A DNA stretch of 64,000 bases from Uranotaenia lowii. Taxonomy: Eukaryota; Arthropoda; Insecta; Diptera; Culicidae. The stretch spans positions 124,062,714 to 124,126,713 of the forward strand of contig NC_073691.1 of NCBI RefSeq assembly GCF_029784155.1. The letters run 5' to 3'. The position numbers were made by a program, and so were the translations under genes. This document shows, one piece after another, positions 56,830-64,000 of the stretch. The notes under the pieces were generated by a model, which worked only from the letters and a program-made list of their open reading frames with translations, did not search any database and was not told the DNA's origin. How positions within the stretch are numbered: the stretch's first letter is position 1; each line of letters opens with the position of its first letter.

Positions 56830-57642
56830 AAACAAGTCTCGCATCATTTTACAAACATTTCTACTTGTTTCGCCATTCCTGGCCACCAGAAATAGTCTCG
56901 TACAATTTTTTCTTTGATGATGCCTCTAAATATGTGCCCTTGGTGTGCTGATTGTAAATCTTTATCTCGAAGTGCAATAGGTAAAATAAGTCGATCCGAG
57001 TGAAAAACTAATGTTCCAAGAACCTTCAAATGTTTTGATTCCAATTCATACCTTTTAAGCTTTCTGTCCCAATGGTTTGTTTTGATAGCTGATCTGAGTT
57101 CGTCTAATTCCACATCATCTTGTTCAGTTTGTTTTTCTATTTCCTTCCAAGTAAGCTCAATTGATCCCGTGTCCAGGATTTTGTTTTGCCGGAGTCAGTG
57201 CTTTAGAAGAACATGCAATTATTCTCGGCTTACAATCCTTGTCATATTGCACCAGAACAGCCCCAAGGCCATGAGGAGATGCTTCTAAAAACAATTCAGT
57301 TTCATTTTGTCTGTTAAAATATCCTTGAGTTTTGATGGTATTCCATGAACAGTTTATTAATTCATTGAAATCATTATCAATCTTTTGATTCCAATAAAAC
57401 GTATCTGCTTTTGCTAGCTCTCGTAGATGTTTCGTTTTATCCGCTCTTAGCGGAATAAATCTTTCTAAGAACGTGATTAATCCTAAGAAACTTCTGATTG
57501 TGATTCTGGTTGGCGAAAGTTCTTCATTGCACTGATTTTTTCGTCCTCAACTTGCCAGCCTTTGGGGGTAAAGTTAATCCAAGGAACTTAACGTTCTGCT
57601 GTCCGCATTTAGCTAAATTTAGTGCTACGTTATGTTCTTCTT
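56830..57642 (-). pseudogene. pol: Older gypsy element, 3' half: RT end, RNase H, integrase finger
   Basis: On the minus strand this continues from 61786. From 57642 downward come degraded RT thumb, then RNase H-like blocks (around 57300-57200). Last is the integrase zinc-binding region (57113-56844), with the DLQSAHQGHIFRGIIKEKI and DYFWWPGMAKQV motifs. Nothing of the integrase DDE core follows before 56830, so the element is truncated there. Several frame breaks and stops are present. It is interrupted between 57642 and 61786 by a younger LTR element with TTCTT duplicated on both sides. Confidence 0.82.
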
Positions 57643-57839
57643 TGTGTGATATATATTAAGCCTATTTGACTATTTGTCCGGTAGCGTGTATAAACAGGAG
57701 CTATGCCTTGGGGCGCATGAGTGCAAGTGAGTGTTTGTCTCTAAGTCAACGGTCATTGTACAGTCAACCTTGCTGAAGGTAAGTCTTGTGTCGCATAGCC
57801 GTATGTTGGGTGATTCCATGTAATTAGTAGAACCTCATA
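57643..57839 (+). repeat. 5' LTR
   Basis: Identical to 61588-61784. It contains a TATA-like GTATAAAC at 57688-57695 and a splice-donor-like AAGGTAAGT at 57776-57784. Confidence 0.95.
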
Positions 57840-57840
57840 T

Positions 57841-57856
57841 TGGCGACCGTGGCAGG
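57841..57856 (+). promoter_or_regulatory. Primer-binding site TGGCGACCGTGGCAGG
   Basis: Identical over 16 bases to the PBS of the non-autonomous element at 10354, so both probably use the same tRNA primer. Confidence 0.88.
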
Positions 57857-58149
57857 TTTACAAATTAAAATACAAAAGAACTTTTCCCTCGAAGGAATCA
57901 CCCAACATGCAGCAGGTAGTTTGATTCTTGCAAGAATTTAGAAAGCACAGTGTTAGTGCTCCATTGATTTTTCCATCGTGTTACGAGGAATACAAAATGG
58001 CGGATTGAAGAGGTAGCGAAGAAGGACGAGCAGTTCAGAAAGTGAATTTTGTTTTTCATAGCTCTGGTGGAGCACAAAACAGAAAAAACAAGCTCGGGAC
58101 GAGCATGCAAGTGTATTTGGGACTTGACTGGAAAAATGGCTTGGGATAA

Positions 58150-58445
58150 GCTCGAATAGTGGAAGTAGTCGTATAGCTCGGGACGAGCACAAATAGTGAG
58201 AACTAGCTCGGGACGAGCACGAATAGTGAAAACTAGCTCGGGACGAGCACAAATAGTAAGAACTAGCTCGGGACGAACTCGAATAGTGAGAACTAGCTCG
58301 GGACGAGCACAAATAGTGAGAACTAGCTCAGGACGAGCACGGATAGTAAATATCAGCTTGGGACTAGCGTGGCTAGTGAACATTAGCTCGGGACGAGCAC
58401 GGATATGATAGCTTGGGACGAGCGCATCTAATAGAAATTCTAAAT
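58150..58445 (+). repeat. 30-base tandem leader repeats forming GCTCG-GGA-CGAGC hairpins
   Basis: About nine units of roughly 30 bases each start with AGCTCGGGACGAGC, in which GCTCG pairs with CGAGC around a GGA loop. An ACAAATAGTGAGAACT-type spacer follows. Variants include GCTTGGGACGAGC (a wobble pair). Looser copies continue to about 58530. The array lies between PBS and gag, as in the non-autonomous element. Confidence 0.88.
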
Positions 58446-58733
58446 ACTAGGGACAAATTGTTAGTAACTTTCTTCAAAGTTCAGGACGAGAATAAATTAA
58501 CAGTAAAAGAGTGGTTCAAAAGCTCCGGACGAGTTTAAGTTGATAAGTTTTGTAAAAAAAAAAGAAAGAACAAGCAGAGCGAATAAACTTTTTTATTTTT
58601 GACATAACGGCGTACAAATAATTAGTTGTTGATAACTTAATACTGATTTCAAAAACACTATTCGAAAAAGCTAAAGTTGTTTTTTTTTGCATCTGTTTGT
58701 TTTGCAGACGTATTGTTATTTTACCACTTTAAA

Positions 58734-59772
58734 ATGTCCAACACAGGAAAATATGTTCGGGCCCCCGCTTATGAAAGCGAGGAGGAGAGTATAAACGAAC
58801 TGGAATGCGGCGATGTTTTTAGCCCAGGGAGATTTGTCCGATTGAACCCATCTAACGAGGACTTCGGTGACGTTGATGCACAAGAAAATGACCCCTATGC
58901 AGATTACTACAGGACTGTAGATCCGGATCAAGAAACTCGGGAACTGCGGCAAAAGGTGCAGGAACTGGAGAAGACTATTGCTGAATTGTCTGGGGCCAAG
59001 ACATCTGATCCTGAACATGATCGTAATCCTCCATCTACATCAGCTCCTAATTGTAGTAGTCTAACGGTACCTTCTCTGGTTCCAGGAACAACAGCAACCG
59101 TTTCATCTTGCGATATTAGTGCACCAAGCATCAGATGGGACAACATGAAACCATTTCCAAGTGGTGTGCCCGCCAATAAAATGTGGGAGACTTGGACCAA
59201 GTATTTTGAAAATTTTGAGATTGCGGCATCGTTGTCCAATGCTCACGACCCGGTGAAGAGATCACAACTCCTGTTTTTATCGATTGGTGACGAGCTTCAA
59301 GGTATCATCCGGGCAGCGAAATTGCGACCTGTTACAAACGAGCCCGATTGCTACGCGGTCTTCGTCAAGAACATTGAGGATTACTTGAAAGCGCTAACAG
59401 ACACGTCGGCCGAGCATGACATGTTTTCTTCGATGCATCAAGAAAAAGGGGAATCGGCAGTCAGCTTCCACTCCAGGTTATTTTGAGTACTGTTCTGAAA
59501 AGAAAACATATTTTAAATCTTACATTCTATTTAGGTTGATGGAGAAAGTTTGGCTTTGCGGATACAGTCCAGCCGACCAGGATCGTTTTGTTAGGACACA
59601 ACTCTTAAAAGGATTAAGGAATCGTGATCTCGCCAAGGCAGCCAGGACGTATGGGCATGACACGAATTTTATAGTTCAGTCGGCAGCGCGGGATGAAGCT
59701 TTGCTTCCCGAGTCTTCATCGGTTAACGCAGATGATAAAACGTCCATCATGGCGGTAGCTCAAAGGTTTTAC
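58734..59772 (+). pseudogene. gag: gag, with an intron-like 58-base segment and lost C-terminus
   Basis: The start MSNTGKYVRAPAYESEEES is followed by an acidic region, a coiled-coil block (ETRELRQKVQELEKTIAEL) and a capsid-like domain (from WDNMKPFPSG to about 59770). At 59477 the frame meets a stop unless 59477-59534 is removed; that segment starts GTTATT and ends TTCTATTTAG. Its removal restores an open frame with family-like sequence (VWLCGYSPADQDRF, LLKGLRNRDLAKAA). The zinc knuckle is missing because a deletion joins gag at about 59772 directly to RNase H in another frame. Confidence 0.8.
59477..59534 (+). other. Candidate spliceosomal intron in gag
   Basis: 58 bases with GT-AG ends, AT-rich, and a good pyrimidine-rich acceptor. 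It has an in-frame TGA and a length not divisible by three, so it must be removed for gag to be read through. AGGTT occurs at both boundaries. Confidence 0.55.
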
Positions 59773-59773
59773 C

Positions 59774-61493
59774 GATGCCTCACCCAACGCCCTTGGAGCA
59801 GTGTTAGTACAAGAAGAAGATGGTCGAGCTTCTCGGATAATTAGTTTTGCGTCAAAGGCTTTAACGACAACCGAGAAAAAGTACGCACAAAATCAGCGGG
59901 AAGCTTTGGCGGCTGTATGGGCGGTCGAGCACTTCGCTTACTTCTTGTTAGGTAGGCATTTTACCTTGCGGACTGATGCAAAGGGCATCACGTTTATACT
60001 TAATCGGTCCCGAGAAACGGCGAAGCGGGCTTTAACAAGAGCTGATGGCTGGGCGTTAAGGCTAAGCCCATACAGCTATGACGTGGAGTTCATTCGGGGT
60101 TGCGAAAATATTGCGGATCCATCTTCTCGACTGTATACTGGTAATGATGACGCTTTCAACGAAGAAAATAGCCCATGGGAAATCGCACATCTCGAGGCGA
60201 ATGCTGTGCAGTTTTTGACTGATGCCGAAATTAAGGAGCGAACTGCGTGTGATAGTACTCTCCAGCGGGTGCTAGACTCCTTGGAGTCAGGAATTTGGCC
60301 AAAAGACCTAAACAGATTCAATGCTGTTTCAACTGACCTGACTGCTAAAGAAGGTATGCTTGTGAAAAAGGGATGCGTAGTTGTTCCCGAAGACTTACGA
60401 GAAAAAACATTAGCGATAGCTCATAGCGGGCATCCAATGACGGCAAAATTGAAAAGCATCTTACGCAAGAGTGTTTGGTGGCCTGGAATATCCGCGGATG
60501 CTGAACGATGGGTGGAATCTTGCATTCATTGCGCTGCCAACGGAAAACCACAAAGTCATACTCCCATGCTCCGTGTGTTTGCTCCGTGTGTTTGCTCCGA
60601 AAACGGTATGGGAAATCATAGCCATGGATTTTAACGGACCATATTTGAAGTTCGGAGGAATATACATCTTGGTTATAATTGACTTGAGATCTCGTTATGC
60701 TATAGCGCGACCAGTGAAGTCAACCGCATTCGAATTTACAAGAAAAATTTTGGATGATTTGTTTGAAAGAGAAGGTTTCCCTAATTCTATCAAAACTGAT
60801 AACGGGCCCCCTTTTAACGGCGAACAATATGGGCAATATTGTACAGATCGTGGTATCAACACTATTTTTTCTGCACCATTCTTTCCTCAACAAAACGGGT
60901 TGGTGGAAAGCTTTATGAAGATGGTAAACAAAGCAATGTCTACAGCTGTTTCAAGTGGTAATAGCTACACTGAAGAACTCCAAAATGCTGTCCAAGCATA
61001 CAATGCCGGGACTCACTCCGTGATTAAAGTTTCTCCGGAAGAAGTGATGATGGGCCGTAGAATTAAGCGTGGATTGCCTTTGCTTGAGCGTGGAAAGGCT
61101 GATCACAACGATCATCTATTAGATAAAAGGGACCGTGAAACAAAATTGAAAAGCAAAGCTCTCGAAGATGCGCGGCGTGGTGCAAAGGAAAGTAAAGTAA
61201 AACCGGGCGACACCGTCATTCTAGAGCGTCAAACTAAAGGAAAAGGTGATTCGAGATTCAATGTGAAACGCTTCACGGTAGTCCAGGAGAAAAATGGAAC
61301 TTTGCTTCTCGTTGACGATCAGGGTCATACATTAAAGCGGCACATTTCACAAACAAAGAAAGTGCACCCTTGGAGGGAAAATATTTCAAATCAACAAGTT
61401 GTAAAAGAAACTTCTAGGCGCCCAGAAAGAACAACCAAAACTCCATCATATCTGAATGACTATGTTCATCTAGCAGAAAAAGATTTTTTGTAA
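59774..61493 (+). pseudogene. pol: RNase H and integrase, frame broken by a 13-base duplication
   Basis: The frame opens at the deletion junction with DASPNALGAVLVQEED (RNase H), followed by QREALAAVWAVEHF, TDAKGITFIL and VEFIRGCENIADPSSRL. Integrase has its zinc finger at about 60422-60540 (HSGHP, then CIHCAANG). A DDE core follows: MDFNGP about 60624, KTDNGPPF about 60796, NGLVESFM about 60895. A C-terminal GPY/F-like region ends at TAA 61491-61493. GCTCCGTGTGTTT is present twice in tandem (60568-60593); the extra unit shifts the frame by one base between zinc finger and core. The RNase H and integrase type resembles Mag-like gypsy elements. Confidence 0.88.
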
Positions 61494-61571
61494 AATGCCA
61501 ACGTTTTGAACAACAAGTAATAAAGTAATTCATTTCTTCATTTATGTAAAAAAAAAAATCTTTTATTTCCT

Positions 61572-61587
61572 GGGAGAAGGGGGAAGA
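61572..61587 (+). promoter_or_regulatory. Polypurine tract
   Basis: GGGAGAAGGGGGAAGA directly precedes the right LTR. Confidence 0.9.
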
Positions 61588-61784
61588 TGTGTGATATATA
61601 TTAAGCCTATTTGACTATTTGTCCGGTAGCGTGTATAAACAGGAGCTATGCCTTGGGGCGCATGAGTGCAAGTGAGTGTTTGTCTCTAAGTCAACGGTCA
61701 TTGTACAGTCAACCTTGCTGAAGGTAAGTCTTGTGTCGCATAGCCGTATGTTGGGTGATTCCATGTAATTAGTAGAACCTCATA
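61588..61784 (+). repeat. 3' LTR
   Basis: Identical to 57643-57839; followed by the target duplication TTCTT. Confidence 0.95.
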
Positions 61785-61785
61785 T

Positions 61786-63500
61786 TCTTATTTATCCATG
61801 ATGTGCCTAAATCATAAGTCGTGTTCTTCTTTCGTTTTACCAAGTACAAGTATATCGTCCAGATAATTCAAGACCCCTTTGCAGCCTGTTAAAACACTGT
61901 CTGCATCACCTCTTGGAAAATGTCTGGGGCGTTTGTTAGTCCAAAGGTCAAACGACAGCACATATGAAGAGCTTCGCCAGCATTGTCGACATTTTTCATC
62001 CAATACTTTGTGCAAGAAGGCATTATTAATGTCAATTGTTCAGAAATATTTGGCATCAGTCGAATATCGTAGTTTCCTTTAGGGATTACCAGCAGAGAGG
62101 AACAAAAGCTTTTATCCATTACTGCATCAACTTTTTCAATGATACCTGAATCCAGTATTTTTTCAACTTTTTTTTAGCAATGCTGCTCGTAATCGCCACG
62201 TTGATTCATTACTTTGTACTGGTACGTCTAATCCCACTTCCAGAAGACTGTATCTGACGGATGTATTAAATCCAAGTAAGGATCATGAGTCTTGTAGAAC
62301 ATAATTTTTTTCAATTGTGACAGGTCTGTCATTTGACACAAAAACTTCAGTACAAAAGGTAGCTATGACATCAATGTTTCGGATGCGTATGTTCGCAAAG
62401 TTTCGTCAGAACCATATGTTGCTCAGTTCATACAATTGTTCTTTTATTTTTCCACTGTTAAGCATGTTGTCAAACGTCACAGTTGTTACAGTATTTACTT
62501 GAGCCCCTGAGTCAATGAAGTAAGATACTGGTATTCCCGCGACTTGCCCACAATATTCGTTTCGAGAAGAACTATTACATACTTTCCTATGATGTAATGT
62601 TTGCATCCTGAAAAATGAAATTTTAATCCTTAATTTGTTTGAAAAAATATTTTATTTATCAATTTTCCATCACCTCTTCATCTAAACTTTCTTCATATTG
62701 TTATATGCAAGCAATTTTTTAAGGTAGTTCCTCTTCGGTTTCATCTCGTAATCTCTTTCTGGAGTCCATCCTTTTTTGTCTGCATGCTCTTCGAATGTGT
62801 CCCAAATTATTGCAAACATGGCAAACTTCAGTCCTGTATTCGCAATCATCTGGCAAATGGTACTGGCTCAAGAATCTCCAACTAGCTTTCGGGAAGCTGT
62901 TCTTTCATGCCACAAGTTGTGTGTGTCCGTCCCGTCCTCGTCCGTTGAAGAAACCTCGTCCATTTTGGCCACGACGATGGTTCCAGTTATTTTGTCTCAT
63001 TTAGAATGGGAACTGTTACTACATTTTACTTGTGCTATCTTTGGTACTCTTCGCCATTTTCCAGTTCCATCTCCCGGATTCACACTTGGTCAATGTATTG
63101 ACCTAATGTTCCACCTTCAGTGCGCACTCGATACTCCATTGTCGTAATCCTGCTGTCTTTAGACCCTCTGGTAATGGTGCGTGAAATGGCTTCGAACTCT
63201 TCCTTTGGTACATTAAAACTGCAGAGTTTGAATGCTTATATGACTCGTCAGTTTTCTGTACCATGTTAGAAAGTTTCATTTTTGCGACAAAGAATATGCA
63301 GTCGAGTTAAAATAATTATCCAATCGTGCTAAAGCGTTGGAGAATAATTCGACTTTGTCATCAGGCATGCCTTGCTGCGCTGACGTGCTGTTTAACAGGT
63401 CCAACAATTGGGAACCTGCTGTCATCCTTAAAACATTAATTTTTATGTTTTCATCGCTTGTTCGAGTTGTCGTAACCCGCGATGTCACTTTCGAAGAAAC
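61786..63500 (-). pseudogene. Older gypsy element, 5' half: gag, protease, RT
   Basis: On the minus strand from 63500 downward: a gag segment (KVELFSNALARLDNYFNSTA, 63488-63276), a CCHC knuckle CHVCNNLGHIRRAC (62826-62785), a protease FIDSGAQVN (about 62520), then RT with RLTFGLTNAPDIFQ (about 61940) and NYLDDILVLGKT (about 61860). Frames change several times and stops are scattered. The order continues in 57642-56830 across the younger insertion. No LTR of this element was recognised. Confidence 0.82.
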
Positions 63501-64000
63501 ACCACCAAAACTTCACCGAGAATAATCGCTCCGAAAAAACCGAACGTCTTTCCGTTCCAAAATTAATCAACAGAATAATCATTTTTTCTTCTTTTTTTTA
63601 AACGTTTCATGTGACCCTTGCACGCTAACGATTTTTCCAGTTCATGTTTGTGTTTGTGTAACGCTCGCACGCTACCGAATTTTCAACTATTTTTGGAATT
63701 GAAATAAACTTTAAATTTAAACTTGAGTAAACAAGTTGCTAACAAGAAATGTTTTAATATTTACTTCGTTTCTAACTTCATAGTAAAGCGTTCAACTGTA
63801 TCTATTTGCTCAGTTCTATTCACTACATTACCTTTCGTCTCTACGGTGGGGGCAGTTTTTACAAAAAAATATATTTCTTTTAAACAAACTTATCAAGTTA
63901 TTACATTCCAACCGCTCAGTTATTTCCTTTTCTAGACAAAACAATCAGCTTCCTTGTCCTATCTAAATGAACTGACTTCTGAACTTTCTTCAAAAAATGC
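63501..64000. other. No supported feature
   Basis: May include the leader or LTR of the old gypsy element. No second copy is in the window to compare with. Confidence 0.4.

Larger units (their letters stand above)
57643..61785 (+). mobile_element. Recent LTR retrotransposon with internal deletion of PR/RT
   Basis: The 197-198-base LTRs are identical. They begin TGTGTGATATATATT and end at CATA(T). The target duplication is TTCTT (57638-57642 and 61785-61789) or TCTT, because a T is shared. PBS, leader repeats, gag, RNase H, integrase and polypurine tract are present, but protease and most of RT are missing. The insertion lies in the opposite orientation inside an older gypsy element. Identical LTRs mean very recent insertion, so proteins were probably supplied by a full-length relative. 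Confidence 0.95.

Noticed and set aside
58196..58408. Repetitive protein with SSGRARIV repeats
   Set aside because: Open frames on both strands follow from the 30-base (ten-codon) period of the leader repeat. Position between PBS and gag argues for an RNA role.
61785..61830. Longer target duplication GTTCTTCTT around the LTR element at 57643
   Set aside because: A second copy of the word lies 40 bases past the LTR end, not adjacent. The adjacent TTCTT is the proper duplication and the distant one belongs to the disrupted host element.

Overview
The window looks like draft nuclear genome from an insect, most likely a dipteran and quite possibly a culicid mosquito. The basis is AT-rich DNA, spliceosomal introns of about 60 bases, a tRNA-derived SINE, R1-, RTE- and CR1/Jockey-type LINE pieces, and dense small inverted-repeat transposons. 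Species cannot be named from the sequence. A run of exactly 500 N (45666-46165) marks an assembly gap inside a satellite.

Only two host genes are convincing, both on the minus strand. One is a two-exon CCNB1IP1/HEI10-type RING protein of meiotic crossing-over (29963-30583). The other is a three-exon cyclin-dependent kinase of the CDK20 family (51240-52357). A pair of exon-like segments at 33254-33294 and 35897-35996 may belong to a third gene on the plus strand, which I do not recognise.

The rest is mobile DNA in layers. From 1 to 10036 lies a young Ty3/gypsy element whose left LTR is cut by the window edge; its two LTR copies differ at one base over 728. Its gag and pol are joined by a canonical -1 slippery heptamer, and its pol is split by a 904-base CACTA-like element. 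Next to it (10173-12442) is a complete non-autonomous LTR element with 179-base LTRs, a 5-base target duplication and no coding capacity. Its body is mostly a tandem array of RNA-hairpin units with a conserved loop and co-varying stems. A second, coding LTR element (57643-61785) has the same primer-binding sequence and its own leader of tandem small hairpins. It has identical LTRs but has lost protease and most of reverse transcriptase, and it sits inside an older, decayed gypsy element on the opposite strand (56830-63500).

Between these are a long CR1/Jockey-group LINE ORF (14822-18001), two Helitron-like elements in opposite orientation (18618-18918 and 19490-21025), and a DNA transposon with inverted repeats of several hundred bases and a spliced coding remnant (37181-40231). 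At least nine small inverted-repeat elements have target duplications that can be read directly: TA, TAA, TTAA, AAC, ACGAC, an 8-mer and a 10-mer. Two satellites are present: a palindrome-bearing one at 41786-42752 and a 13-base one at 43195-45665.

The most original signal is the hairpin array of the non-autonomous LTR element. Neighbouring units keep the loop GAGTTGAGAGGACA while both arms of the stem change together, which is the pattern expected of selection on RNA structure.
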